From Nigrospora sphaerica (taxonomy: Eukaryota; Ascomycota; Sordariomycetes; Amphisphaeriales; Apiosporaceae), in the NCBI GenBank assembly GCA_018287875.1, contig JAGVVL010000009.1:992001-1056000 (forward strand): 64,000 nt of DNA, given 5' to 3'. Shown here piece after piece: positions 1 through 12,053 of the stretch; the first letter of the stretch is position 1, and every line of letters starts with the position of its first letter. A program made the translations under genes and the position numbers. The notes beneath the pieces were generated by a model. It saw only the letters and a list, made by a program, of their open reading frames with translations. It had not been told where the DNA came from and searched no databases.

Positions 1-919
1 GGCGAGCCGGGCTCCTCGACCGGACCTGAAGCAGACACGCCAGGCGAGGCATCTTTGACATCCCCGTCGTGCGTGCCCCTCTTGCGAGGTCTAGCTGACG
101 ATCCGACGCTGCTGCTGCTATCGGTACTGCGACGGTTCCGTTTACCGGGTTTGTCTGCATAACGGGACATGTCAGAAAGAGTCACAAACTCCAAGCCAAA
201 CCAAGCTTACCCGGTACGAGTGGGGGCATAGGGGGTCCCGTGCCAATCTCGTCGTACAGCGGGGGGCTGTCGGCAGCACCGATAGAAGCAGCATCGTCGG
301 ACGCTGTGCTGATGGCATTGTCATCGACGGGCAGAACGAGGTGCTTGCCGCCCTTGCCATTGTACAGACTGCGTAGATCAAGGAGTCGCGCTGGCGGGGA
401 CGAGGAACCGGACTTGATGGCGGCATCAAGGAGCTCGAGGCGCTGTTTGGACAGCACCGTATGCTCAACCTGCACCGACAGCACGTCGACGACGGCCAAA
501 GAAGATAGAGCCTCAATAGCACGCGCCGTCGCCGGCTTCTTCGGCTGGAGGGCTTCCTGGGCCGGCACAATGAGCCGCCCGGGGGTGTGCAGATTGAACT
601 TGAGGCAGGTGATGCTACCGTTCAGCTGCTGGCGCACCAGCCCGGGCGCGTCAAAATCGATGGTCCATTCCAGCGACGAGATGTGGCCGGGTGGGATGTG
701 AAAGTAAAGGTAGGTGTTGTCGAGACTCTTGAGACGGATGGGTACGCGCAACCGGAAAAGGCAGGCGGTCCGGTCAAGGCAGACTTCGAGCACCACGCGT
801 TTGTTCGCGGGGTCCGGGTTGAGGTAACGCGGTGTGTCGCTGCCTTGCGTTTTCCAGGACACCACGGCGGGGCCTCGAGCTTCGAAGCAAGCATCCGTCT
901 CGTTCGTCTCGTCGGCCAT
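1..919 (-). CDS. Conserved fungal protein of unknown function with PPxY motif (3' end off the window)
   Basis: Exon 1 is 211-919 and exon 2 is 1-154, continuing beyond the left edge. The intron (155-210, 56 bases) has a GTAAGC donor and a TATGCAG acceptor, and the frame stays open across it. The ATG at 919 is followed by about 236 residues in exon 1. The protein starts MADETNETD, has a globular core with the look of a beta-sandwich (alternating hydrophobic strands such as LFRLRVPIRL and LSVQVEHTVL), then a polar linker with a PPLY motif, a type bound by WW domains such as those of Rsp5/NEDD4 ligases. The exon 2 part is basic and Ser-rich (KPGKRNRR). I do not recognise the family. An arrestin-like or ubiquitin-ligase adaptor role is only suggested by the strand-rich core plus PPxY. 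The start is an in-frame ATG with no better upstream choice. Confidence 0.75.
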
Positions 920-1969
920 GGTCGAAAGATGAACCTATGCGCAATATCAATGGAGACACGCGAAAAGACAGCTTACCAGGCAAAGAAGGCGTCTGTAGAG
1001 GCTGTGTCGAGCCGACCGGCGCGTTGCATGTAGTACAGTCAAACTCCCGCCCGCCTCAGCCAGGCCAGCAACAGGGAAACGGTTTCGCTGACAGGAAGCC
1101 CAGCAGCTCGTAAAAGAGCTGAGCCCCTTCCCAAGATCCCGGTCCTTTCCACGGAGGCGATGGATGCAACGCGTCCGAGGAGTAGGAGTCGGCCAAATGA
1201 TCGAGGGCGCGGAGGACCAGTATCGCCCGTGGCCAGCCACTGGCAAGACGCGCACGGTAACTCGAGGAGGCACACGATACGTGCGCCCACACAAGTCCCT
1301 AGAAGACGACTGACTGTTTGCACGCTCGGTAGATGGGTGGTCGTGCAAGCGTGGTCCGCGACGGCGAGAGTCGTGATGCGGGAGATGTGTTGAACCGACG
1401 TTGAGGATGGAGAGGAAATGAGGTGGCTGGCAACTCCACTTGACCAAGAGTTATGTAAGCGGGTGAGCGGGGACAAGAAAGGTGGAGTCGTGTGATGGGC
1501 GATATGGATGCATATCTGGATTGAGGCATGGATGTGTTGCGGAGAATTGGATAAATGCAAATTATGCGCTTGGCACGTACTCGGCACACTCGGAGAGCTT
1601 GCCAGTACTTGATCTGCTGCCTCGACCCGTTTCTACCGTCGCCAGCGGACAGGGTTGAGAGATGGGTGCCTGGACTTCGGCTGGATCTACAAGTGCGCTG
1701 AAGTACAACAGAGGTAGTCCCCGGAATGGAATATTGTGCTCCTAGACTCTCGAGCTGACCCAAATGGAGGGTAGCTTTCAGTTGGTGCCACCATGACTGG
1801 ATGAACGTTCCAGACGCCTCTTGCTGATAAATATGTCTGCCTGAAAGTCCTGCATTCGCTCTCATGAAGGACCAACCATCCAGGCTTCGGGAATGCCATC
1901 GCGTCAGCTCGGTTTTGCCCTCCTGGCTCTGTTTTACTGCAATTCCGTAAATCTACCGCCGTGAAGGCC
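920..1969. other. Intergenic region between divergent genes
   Basis: About 1.05 kb separates the start of the minus-strand PPxY gene from the plus-strand 2EXR-like gene, so it should hold both promoters. I see no convincing coding frame, RNA gene or repeat; open frames here are short, basic and Ser/Arg-rich, as expected for non-coding GC-rich DNA. Confidence 0.6.
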
Positions 1970-2644
1970 ATGGCGAAGCCGGTCGACCAACAGTTGGGAT
2001 CGTTCCTCTTCAGCGCGCCGGCCGAGGTCCGCGACTGCATCTACGACCACTACCTGGCGTTCGGACACGACGACTTCACCGACACGCCGCGGCCGGTCTA
2101 CGTGTTCCTCGAGGCGGCGACGGCGGCGGCGCCGCACACGACGCCGCTGCCGGCGCTGATGCGGGCGTGCAAGCGGGCGTACGGCGACCTGGCGCCGCGC
2201 GTGCACGCGACGGCGGCGGTGCGCGTGCGCCTCCACGGCTTCGGCAGCGCGCGCCGCCTCGGCGTTGCCGTCCACGGGCCCCTCCGCTGGGAGCGCCTGC
2301 GCCGCCTGGCCCTCATCGTCGCCATGGAGCATGCCAACTGGAACGCCTGGCTCGGCTTCCTCGACCGCCTCTCCCCCCGCCTCGCCGCCCTCGAGCACCT
2401 CCTCGTCGACTGGGCCCCGCGCCCCGTCGCCGCCCACGCCACCGCCTGGGCCGCCGCCCAGCACCAGAAGAAGGAGGACACCTTCCTCGACATGCTATGT
2501 CGCCTGGCCGCGCTGCGTACCGTCCATTTGTACGGCCAGACCCCTGACCATTGGGCCGACAGGCTGAGCCGTGATCATACCGTCACTGTCAAACATTCTC
2601 CGCACCGTTGGTGGAAGGAGCCCGGATTTGACGACTGGGAATGA
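1970..2644 (+). CDS. 2EXR/F-box-like small protein
   Basis: Single exon, 224 residues from the ATG at 1970; a GTG three codons upstream is not a likely start. The N-terminus contains FLFSAPAEVRDCIYDHYL, which resembles the short helical motif (LPxEVRxxIY...) that opens fungal 2EXR/DUF7730 and F-box-like proteins. A middle segment with MRACKRAYGDLAP matches the following LRxCRxxYxEA motif of the same group. The rest is Leu/Arg/Ala-rich and helical, ending with HRWWKEPGFDDWE. No catalytic motif is visible. Proteins of this type are numerous and fast-evolving in Sordariomycetes and mostly have no assigned function. A related gene lies at 35393-36505. Codon use is strongly G/C-ending, supporting a real gene. 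Confidence 0.7.
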   Translation: MAKPVDQQLGSFLFSAPAEVRDCIYDHYLAFGHDDFTDTPRPVYVFLEAATAAAPHTTPLPALMRACKRAYGDLAPRVHATAAVRVRLHGFGSARRLGVAVHGPLRWERLRRLALIVAMEHANWNAWLGFLDRLSPRLAALEHLLVDWAPRPVAAHATAWAAAQHQKKEDTFLDMLCRLAALRTVHLYGQTPDHWADRLSRDHTVTVKHSPHRWWKEPGFDDWE

Positions 2645-5600
2645 GCGGTGCACAGGAGGTAGACACAGTCTGCGATAGAGGCCGCCTAAATGTCAGAAAG
2701 CACGTAGCTTTCTCGTTGAGTGTTACTCAACCCCGTTGACACCACCTTCTGGTCTTTATTCCCGGTCCCCCATGGCCCTTGTCATGCTGTACTGGACGAA
2801 GGGCACTACAAGATCACGAACGCCATACTAGACGGGTGAGCAGACGAAGAGTTTCACGAGGAGTAGTCACGATGGATCCCGGTTTTCAGGGGCTATCTCA
2901 ATATGGGAAGTGGCAGACGAACGAATCCCGAATACGCCGACTGCCGAGTGATGCGCGAAGTTTCGCCAACCTTTCAATCCCGTGATTTCGCTCGCCGCTC
3001 TGTGCATCAATAGCCACACTGCTAACATTCAATGCCAATCAATCAAAACCCCAAAGCCCGGCCGAGTACAGCAAGGGGCAAGCTGGACCCGCTCATGCCA
3101 ATGCTCTGGCAGAAGGCGAACAGCCCACCGGCGGGTATAAGGCCTCCATAAAGGAAGGATTGGATACACGCAGCGATTGAGCCTACGCAAATATATCAGT
3201 AATCTCTTGCTACGTCTGCCTGGGGTATCGGGAGAATGGTAACGGGGAAGGAACGCACCAGCTATGGGGCCCAAGGGGCCAAAGCCCAGGAGCCGGAGTA
3301 TGTATAGGACGAGGAAAAGCATGACTGCAAGGTTCAAGCGAAGGAGCTTCGATGAATGGAATGAACGCCGGTTGTTATGGGACTTTGGTCGTACTTAGTT
3401 GACCTGGAGGAAGCGAGACTTGATGCTGATGATTTACCTCACAGAGACTGGCAAGAAACATTGGGTGTATTTAAATCATCGTCCGGCGTTTGGCTACCTC
3501 GTCTGTCCCGTTCGCGCGAGAATACTCCAAATTTTTCTCTGTTGGCCCGTTTTGTCGACCGTCGTCGTCCGCGTTGGGAAACTGGACGGCCTCCTGCATG
3601 ACCATTTCCCACCAACAAGGTGCCAGCCTTTCCGGCATGTGGCAATTGGTCCCTCTCCTGTCCACAGAATCCGATTCGTTTCATGGCGGCGACACCTTGG
3701 ACATCTCCCTCTTCCGGTCGCTTTCGCCATGACAGGCCGCTTTCGCCATGACAGGAACTGATGGAAACAAGGGCAGCGGCTATTGGATGAGTGATGAATG
3801 GGCTTGATGGACGGCTGGACCAAAAAAACCTTGATAATTGCTGTTGGAGGACTTTTCCGTACTCTGACAACATGTACTACCCCCAGCATTCAGGCAACTT
3901 CTTTGTTAAACATCGTCGTATGCGCCTTGGGTTGCTGGGCTATATGGCCTCGGCATGGCCATGAATACTTGGCGATGGTTGCAGGCACGAGTGGTGGCTC
4001 TCTGCAGATGGCATTCGCTCATCGGGGCCGTATTACAGAGCTGTGTCAGGTGTGTCGGCGTCATGCGATGGATCGCGGTAAACGAAAAACCTGCCTTTTC
4101 GGCTGGAAGGTCCTTCGCGGATGCGATGCTCAGCAAGGCCGTGTCGCGTCTCATAGGTAAGTTCTTTGGAGGTAGGCACATTTGCGTGCTCCGATCAGAA
4201 CAAGAACCAAACGAAACGCGGGACGGGCATTTAGAGGCAAACTACACAGCCGGACCAAATATTGACCCATGCAAGCACGAGGCACCGGCAGCATGCATCG
4301 TCGAAGCAAATGCAGTTCCAGGGCGTCAGCACATCGCACTGGGAGGGAAGCCGATCTTTGCACACCACATCACTTGGATCTGGTATTTCGAAAGAATTGT
4401 GGGGCGCATCGTGCAGTAAGATCTGAACGATCTGGAGGGCTATGACGGCATTGCGCCGGATCACCAAGTTCGACAGAAGACGGCGCACCGACCGGCAGAC
4501 GAACCAGCCGCGGATTGGCAGTTGGCGGCGGGGGTCCTCGTTTTCACCACGATGCGTGGTCATTACAGTTCAGCAAACAGCACCGGCCCCAAGTAGTCAG
4601 TCTGGCTGATCACGGCAGCGGAGGGCATCGCAGAAGAGAATCGTGCGCGGGCCCCGAGATTCACTGGGCTCGATGCGTGGTCGATTGCGCGACTCCCTGA
4701 GCAAGCCCCAGGTCGAAAGCACTCGCCGTGCCGCCGCCGCTGCCGCCAAGACACTGGACGGTTATGCGGATGCTGGATGCGGAAACAAGAGAGGCTGGAA
4801 AACCTGCTACGATACTCTATTCGGTCTGGCCCTTACACCGGCGCGGCGGGGACAGCGGCGACGGCGTCGACGGCGTGAACCGGCCGTCGTCCTGGCCGAG
4901 CGACAGAGCTCGACGGGAATGACGCATGGCGTTGCCGGCCGGTAGCTTGCGCGACACGGGATGGGCAACGGCTGGGAGAGCGGCGTGATGTACGGAGTAC
5001 TTGTTGAGCTCTCGGGGCCTTCCAACGAATCGATGCCGGTGCGAAGGATGCATGAAGGCAAGCGAGAGGTCGGTAAACGCACTGTGAAAGATTTTGGATG
5101 GCGGGAGCCAGAGCTCCAAGTAGTGGGGGGGTTTGCTTAGCGTCCGTCCCCTGGGGCCCTGGCCTAGCCTGGACACCTCTTCTGATGGATGGATCGGTAA
5201 CGGCAGGGCAATGCCGGCCCCAGCGACGGCGGGAGGACCTTGCGTTGGCAAAACAATGGGCACCATTCACCGACGGTTAGTCGGGATGGGCCCATGGGAA
5301 TGTGATATGTATGTTTACCTAAGGAGCTTCCACCGTCGAGCCTTGACCGCCCCCCGAAATGGACGCAAAGGGAATGGATGCAACGTCATTCGTGTACAAG
5401 TCGCCGGGCGGACAGCTTAGGTACGTTTTCCTAAATGGAGGCCCAGTCATGCAAGCTGTAGGGGGTTCAGTTCCAAGCAGCGACCACGGCCGGGCCGAAG
5501 ACCCTGCTCGACCCTGCTCGACCCTGCTCGACCCTGATGGTCCAGCAAGACGAGGGTGCTTGGCGATGCGTCAGCAGGGGACCAAACGGTGAAGGCAGGC

Positions 5601-6864
5601 AGACTTGTCGTTAACTGCCTTACGACGTTAGATCGGGACCAATGGGCCCATTGGGCAGACTTGAAGCTCCCGGCCAAACAGCTGGACGGGCTGCTTAGCC
5701 TCCATGCGAAGCTGCGACTAGTGGTTGCTGGATGAGCCAGGCTTTGTGGTAGGGTAGCCACAATACGCCCAACCACCGCCATTTGACCATGCGAAAACGT
5801 GCCCGCCAACGTGTGGGCGGCGTGCGTGGCTTGCCGATGTTCCAGTTCCAGCTCCAGCTCCAGGTACCCTAGTGTGCCTAGTGATCAGGGTAGGTGAAGA
5901 TGTACCGAGGTACCTACTTTACTGACCTATGGTTCTCACCTTATCCAGCAGTAGCTTGTAGGTAAAGCAGGTACAGAGAAGCGAGCATAGCGTGTAAGAG
6001 GTACTTCCTACGCAGATGAATGGTTACGCTGAACTTCACCCCCCGCCATCCCATTTCCATCACCACCATTGTGCGCTGGCCTCCATGGATCCATCTCTCC
6101 CCGACGGCCCAGGCTGCTTCTACTACTGCTCCTGCACGGCTACGGAGTACAAAACCAGCGGCCTGCGAACGTCAGCGTGCCATCCAGATTCCTCTCCGAC
6201 CCTGCTCGACCTCCCCTTGACAGATCTCACTTCCCGCGAGCACGCGTCACATCCAAAAAAGTCCCGTTCCTGGCCGAGCACCGACGGCAACCCAAAGAAG
6301 CTGGAGAAGGTTTCCGAATCAAGAGGCCCCTGCATCCAGCCAACCAGTGGCCACTAGCACCACCGGGAGCCAGTACCACCGCAAAACCGCCCTCCCTGTC
6401 CAAGACCCATCCGGGCAAGTCTGTGTGCTGATCACCGCCCCGACGTCATCTCACGTTGCCCTGCTAGCTGCCGCAGCTCTGCGCCTAACGCTGACGCCTT
6501 GTCCCGGGCCATCCACGCGCATCGCCAGTTGCGACGGCCTCTTGCGTGCGCTGGTCTTGCTGCCGCCTTCCGTCGCGACGCCAGCCAGCCTTTCCATCCT
6601 GACGCTTCTCCCCAAAACAGGGAACTACCCCCCTGACCGAGGCTCGTTTTGCTCTCGTTGCTTTTGGCCTGCCGTTGTCATTCCTCCCCCGAGCTCCCCT
6701 CACATAAGTCATAACGCCTTGACTGGAACGCACCCGCTTCCGCTTTCCCTTTCTTCCTTATTGCGCCTCGGATATACACCAGAACACCGCGTTTACTCTG
6801 TTTTCGCCTCGAGCCTTCCCTCCCACTCTTCAGTCGAGGAAAGCGAGTCACCAACGCCGCCAAA
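2645..6864. other. Long intergenic region with small repeats
   Basis: About 4.2 kb without a gene I can support. Open frames are under about 175 codons, overlap on both strands and show no domain. It holds a 10-base tandem repeat at 5501-5536 and a cluster of AGGTA/TACCT motifs at about 5860-6010. The last 500 bases are pyrimidine-rich and lead into the MARVEL gene at 6865, so they probably contain its promoter and leader. Confidence 0.5.
5501..5536. repeat. 10-base tandem repeat, about 3.6 copies
   Basis: The unit ACCCTGCTCG occurs three times back to back, followed by a partial fourth copy (ACCCTG). It lies in non-coding DNA and does not belong to a larger element that I can see. Confidence 0.9.
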
Positions 6865-7658
6865 ATGATGTTCGCCATGTTCTTCGCCTTTTGGCGCATC
6901 ATGGAAATTATCACCCTGGTAAGCCCACCCTTCCTGCCTCGCGCGACCCGTGCCCGATCGCTGCCCAGCCCTTCCTGCGAGCGAAAGCTGCGCACGCGCA
7001 ACCTCGGCGTGTCGCAGCTATTCGCCCATCGCTTTCGCCGGGCGGGGACCGCATCGCGACACAGAATCGGGGGCCTCAGATGACTAACAGCGATGCGCGA
7101 CAGATCCCCGCTATGGGCATGCTCGCCTGGTTCGTCAATGGCTGGAACTCGGCCAACATACTGACGCCGCCCTACGTGCTGGTCCTCTTCATCGTCTCTG
7201 TGCTCGCGCTGGCCTGGGCCATGTTCACGCTGTTCACCTACCACCGGTCGTCGGCCAACGCACTCTTCGTGGCCTTCATCGACCTCTGCTTCGTGGGCGC
7301 CTTCATCGCGGGCGTGTACTATCTGCGCTGGATCGGCGACGCCGACTGCAGCAACGTCCGCCGCGGCGACACGCACGACCTTAGCCTCGGCATCTTCGGC
7401 TCAGCCTCGGTCAACGGCATCACGGCCGACATCGACAAGCCGTGCGCCATGCTCAAGGCCAGCTGGGCCTTTGGCATCATGAACTGCATCTTCTTCTTCT
7501 TCACCGCCGTCCTCGCCTTTTTCCACGGCGGTCGCCTCAGCTCCGACAGCCGCGGTGGCAAGACCTACTACCGCGAGACGCACCACCACCGCCACTCGCA
7601 CCGCGGCAGCCGCAGCCCCAGCCACCGCTCCCACTCGCACCGCCGCGTGTACGTGTAA
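6865..7658 (+). CDS. MARVEL-domain-like four-helix membrane protein
   Basis: Exons 6865-6918 and 7104-7658 give 202 residues. The 185-base intron has donor GTAAGC and a textbook branch point (GACTAAC) 15 bases before the acceptor CAG at 7103, which decides between two possible AGs and restores frame. The translation has four hydrophobic segments: roughly residues 1-30 (MMFAMFFAFWRIMEIITL then MLAWFVNGW), 41-65 (VLVLFIVSVLALAWAMFTLF), 72-95 (LFVAFIDLCFVGAFIAGVYYL) and 143-165 (FGIMNCIFFFFTAVLAFF). A loop with two Cys precedes the last helix, and a His/Arg/Ser-rich cytoplasmic tail follows. This layout matches fungal MARVEL-domain proteins of the plasma membrane or secretory pathway. The specific role is not known. 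Confidence 0.85.
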
Positions 7659-9357
7659 AAGCGTTCGGGCGAAGCCTATGCGCGGCCACGCAAGTTGTTT
7701 CCGAACGATATGCGGTGGCCATGGTTTGTTGGATATGAAGTGAGGAATGTGGGCTTCTGAAGCTCGAATCGTGGATTTTACGATGACGACTGTAACGATT
7801 GACGGATACCAGGGCCTTGTCGGAGTTTACAACGGCCCATCTGCTTTTTCTTTTCCTCTCAACTAATGTCTTGTTTTTGTTGGTCAACCTCCCGCGTTGG
7901 CATAGCGTGTCGTGTCTTGCCTCAGATTGAAGGGGGCTCCAGGCGAAATGGAGGAGTGTATGCAGCCATGAGAAAAAGAACCTTATATATACCTATCACG
8001 CCAGTTTCATCACGCCAGTTTCACCACGTCCAGCGGGAAGGCTGCGCGTGTATGAGCGATGATGTATGGTGATGGGTGACCGATCAAATTGAATCGACAA
8101 TGATGCTTATGACTGCCAGCAGGGCGACGCTTGCCTACTTGCCACTACCAGCCGATCGGGGCCCCTTTAATAACGTCGCCTGCCTCCCGGATCAGCGATG
8201 GCCTCCCCTTTTCGATTAGGACCAGACCGAGAAGCACATTCATGGCGGCGGCGGCAGCAACGGCCGGGTGCAGCGTCGGCTGAATGGCCTCAATGTCCGG
8301 CCGAAGCGCACATGGTTACGGTTCCGGGCGCCGTCTCGAAGGTACTACCCGCGACGCCCGGATTCTGAAGTTGAGTGGTGTGGCGGTGGGGAATACGAAG
8401 TCGGTGCCCGTCGGCCCGCTCGAACGCGACGCCGTCGCCGCGCCAACGCGGCGACGGCGTGCGGGTAGTCTGTGTCCGGCAGGCAGCGGTGCGTGGTCCC
8501 TCTCCCCGGGCGGTCGGTATGTTGGCAACCAGGGGAAAATGGAGGGCGGCGCGGAGCGTGGGCTCATGAGGTTGGGGCAGGGGCCGGGGAGGGACCAGGG
8601 TGGTCCTCCTGGTCGATGGGGTGCGGGTGGTTGGAAGGGGAGGGGCCAGCTTTATTGGGGAATGGAGCTATCGGAATGGGTGACAGGGTTGGCACGACAC
8701 TGGGGACCTCTATTGACGATCTCCCTTGTTTCGCCGGTTGACTACCGTGGGCTTCGTGGCCAGAGGGACTTGGGGCTCACCACTTTTTGGTTTTCGTAGA
8801 CACGGCCGTACAGAGGATCGTCGCCGGCTGGAGGAATATTGGCTCGGTCCGACGATTGCTGGCCTCGGTATGCCGACGGCGCCGACCGGCGGTGTCATGC
8901 GGACGGTTGAGAAGTCATCACCAAAGATGGCGTTATTATCGCCCGAGCGCAAGGGGCTGGTCCCGGGGAAATGGACAAAGGTGGCATCGTCGAGCCGCAC
9001 AAGCGTCCAGCGGTCAGCGTTGACGATAACGCGAGGCCGGGACAATAGGGGCCGCATGCGGCACAAAGTGGTCCTCGCCGCGGTTCCGAAGCTGGGACCA
9101 CGGCGCCTGCCTAATACTTATTTCCCTCGACGCCCTCGCTCCCAGGCAACAACGAGCCTTGATACCCACCACCAACGGCGCAGAACCTCGAAGCCCACAA
9201 CCCTCCTTCGTCATCTCCCCGCCAGACGTCGCCGCCCCTCCCCTCTCCTCTCTCTCGTCGGATCGCAAGGTTAGGTAAGCACCATCACCATCACCACCAA
9301 GCCCGCCCCGGCAATTTCCGCTTACCGTATTGGCAGCCAGCGCGTCCCCGGAGAGCG
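7659..9357. other. Intergenic region, no supported gene
   Basis: About 1.7 kb between the MARVEL gene and the acidic gene at 9358. GC content rises from the AT-richer 3' flank (about 7750-8100) to GC-rich DNA. Several overlapping open frames up to about 180 codons occur on both strands, none with recognisable domains. The stretch 9240-9357 contains CACCATCACCATC-type runs just upstream of the next gene. Confidence 0.5.
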
Positions 9358-10622
9358 ATGGCGTCCACCCTCACGGCGTCGTCGTCGATGAGGACGAGGA
9401 CGACGGCGACGACGGCCGAGGAGGGCGGCGACGAGGGCGGCCCGGCGGCCCGCGCCCGCCTCATCGACTACGCGCGCCGGGTGCACGCGTATAAGCTGAC
9501 GCCGGCCGAGGCCGAGGAGATCCTCCGGTGCAACTACTGGCGAGACGTCGACGACTTTGTGACGTACATGCGACAGTTCGCGCCGCCGCCTTGCGCCGCC
9601 GCCGATGATGACGACAACGGGAGCGGCAGCGGCCTGGAGGACCACCAACGCTCCGGCAGGGCGGCAGTGAACGCCACCGAGGATGTCGTGGTCCCCGGGC
9701 TGCACCTGTATACCGACGCCGAGGTCGACGCCATGGACGCCTGGAGCGACGACGATGACGATGTCAACGACTCGATGGAGGAGGACGAGGCGACGACCGG
9801 GTACGAGGACGTCGACTCCCGTTGGGTGGTAAGTACCGGTTATTGTTGCTGCTGCTATGGCGGCTGTTGTTGTTATTGTCGTTGCTGCTACTGTTGCGAG
9901 GGCGAAGGCCAAGAGAAGGCGAGCAAGGAGGATGATGGCGCGGGGATTCTTCCGCTGGGTTTCGAGGACACCATGTCCGAGGACGCAAACGTGGACGCGG
10001 TCGAGATCATGCATCCGGAAGAGGCCGACGCCGATGACGTCCCGGACGACGATGACGACGACCACGACGACGAGTCTCTGCTGCGGTACGACGCGGCGTG
10101 GCTGCCCCCGTACCACGACGCCCGTCCGTCGCCGTTCGTCTCTCCCCCTCTTGCGTACGAACCGTCGCCGTCGCCGCCGCCGCCGCCGCCGCTGTTTTTT
10201 CTTCCCCCGTCGCTGATGATGAAGACGACGATGACGGGGCCGAGCCCCTCATCATCCCCGACGTCCGCACTGCCGCCCTCTCCCTCCCTCCCGCGGTTCT
10301 TCCTTCCCCTCCTTTCCCTGCTTTTGCGACCCTTGCTGATGATGAGTCGTCACAGTCGACGACGGCCACCTCGGCTGCCGCCGCCGCCACTGCCGAGGAA
10401 ATCCCGACGCCGCCAAAATCACTCCATGAAGCGGCGCCTGGCCCTCACAGCCGCTTGCGAGGCCCCCGGGCGCTGGCCCACCGCCTCGCCCGTTGGGTCT
10501 CCAAACCCACCCCGTCACCCAGTCCGGACGGAGCGGGGCGCGGACGGCGCCTGCTGGACAAGGCCCGCGAGCTCCGCCGCGCCTGGGACGGCCTGGTGAC
10601 GAAGCGGCGCCGCGCCAGGTGA
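9358..10622 (+). CDS. Acidic low-complexity protein of unknown function; exon model uncertain
   Basis: The ATG at 9358 opens a frame with a compact helical segment (RLIDYARRVHAYKLTPAEAEEILRCNYW and a following YMRQF) and then Asp-rich stretches. A consensus donor GTAAGT at 9829 and an in-frame Cys-only run encoded by TGT/TGC repeats at about 9841-9897 suggest that a 72-base intron (9829-9900) should be removed, although its acceptor would be a weak GAG. Between about 10105 and 10225 the plausible frame changes: downstream, the coherent reading (DDEDDDDGAEPLIIPDV, later LRRAWDGLVTKRRRAR, stop at 10622) is in another frame. A second intron or an indel in the CCG repeats at 10165-10195 would explain this. 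I cannot fix the junction. The C-terminus is basic and Pro/Ser-rich. Family not recognised. Confidence 0.45.
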
Positions 10623-12053
10623 GTAGTAGTAGTCGCCGCCCCGTAGTACGACGGGGTGGTGCGGCCCCCACGAGCGGGAGCGCTGCGAGGGACGCGGGGC
10701 GTAGTAGCCAGCAAGTGCTGCAGGCTCGCGCAACCGGTCTGGTGGGACATCCTGTTTCGGCATCTTGGGTTCCCGCGACTTCATATTCTTTCTCCTCCCC
10801 TTTGGGGGTTCCAGCGGGTATTCTTGGGGAAGGGTCTCTTACCGACCCTCCTTTAGGTAGTGTTTGTTTTCAGCGTGCTGTGTTTCCCCCGTTTCCGCGG
10901 GCGTGTTATTTCCCTCCTGTTTTCCAGCGCGGGTGCAGGTGTGGATATTCTTCTTTGGAAAATCGAATAGGAGATTGCAACTGACAGATAGTGTCACTCC
11001 TTGAAGAAAGATAGTTGCAACGCCATAGTCCCGGTGGTTCCCATGGTATATAGTGCCACTAGATTATGCCTCCGATGGATCGATGGCTACCTCATCGTAC
11101 CCCTTGACGGCCATGAGAGGGGCACATCGTTTTTCTCTACCAGGGCCGATGGTCCTGCCGAAAGTGTTGATCCTAGCTACCGCAGCTTAGGTAAGTACCT
11201 CTTAGGCATCACACTTGCTCTAGGTTTCTTGATTGTACACTCGAGGTTGAGAAGAGGCAGGTACGTGTGTACATAGGTAACCAATGTTACAAAGTCTCCA
11301 TGATACCCGAATTTGGCAGTCACCTCACGGGTTACATCTTAAGTAACCTTTTGTTCACGCCTTGGAGTAAGAGTCAACGAGCATGAGTTGTCTTGCCAAA
11401 TGGCCCGACCCCCATGCAAGCGCTTGCTGGGCTCATTAATCTGGCCTCACAGAGCCCGACGCTGCTGCTGAACTAAGTACCAAACTGGCCAGAGCTTGAC
11501 GGTGGTGCTCAGTGAGAGGCAAGTTGGCTGCTTGCTATTTCCCATCCAGTTGAGAGCAAGTAAAGCTTCCAATCCTACTCTCCTGCTGGATGGAGAGGGT
11601 ATAGGTTTCGATGTCCAAGCTTAGCCAGCGCCTTTCCCGGCATCTATTAGTCCCTTCGCTTTCCCTTTTCGACGATTGCTGCTCTTTTTCCTTCATACGT
11701 AAAATCCAGTTTGCTTGCCTATCTTGGAAAGCCCTTGCTCATTCACGTCAGAACACGTAGGCCTTCCTGTCTGTCTTCACGTGGCCTTCACAAACCCACG
11801 TCCCGCCTCACCATCTCGTCCATCCCACCTCCTCCATCCTCAACATTGGAAGCTCATCTTTGCTTTCAGTGTCGCTCGCATTTGGTGCCATTGCCCACAA
11901 GATTCCCTATACCGTCTTGTGGGACAATTTCGCTCGTTTCCGCCTGTGACACTCTTCTATGGGCAGCCAAGCACAACCCCCAGGGCTTTCCACGTTTGCT
12001 TCAGCTTTCCCATTCATCTTGGTGAGCCTTCATACCAAACGTAGCGCTTCGAC
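10623..12053. other. Intergenic region upstream of the Argonaute gene
   Basis: About 1.4 kb, markedly AT-richer than the gene to its left. It contains recurring AGGTA/TACCT words around 11190-11280 and, from about 11640, a CT-rich stretch typical of a fungal leader and promoter, which probably serves the Argonaute gene at 12054. No supported coding sequence. Confidence 0.5.

Noticed and set aside
9841..9897. Metallothionein-like Cys run
   Set aside because: It comes from TGT/TGC trinucleotide repeats right after a consensus GTAAGT donor, so it is more likely intronic than a metal-binding segment.
9322..10116. Minus-strand open frame of 264 codons
   Set aside because: It is the shadow of the acidic gene at 9358; the translation is Val/His/Arg repeats derived from Asp codons on the other strand.
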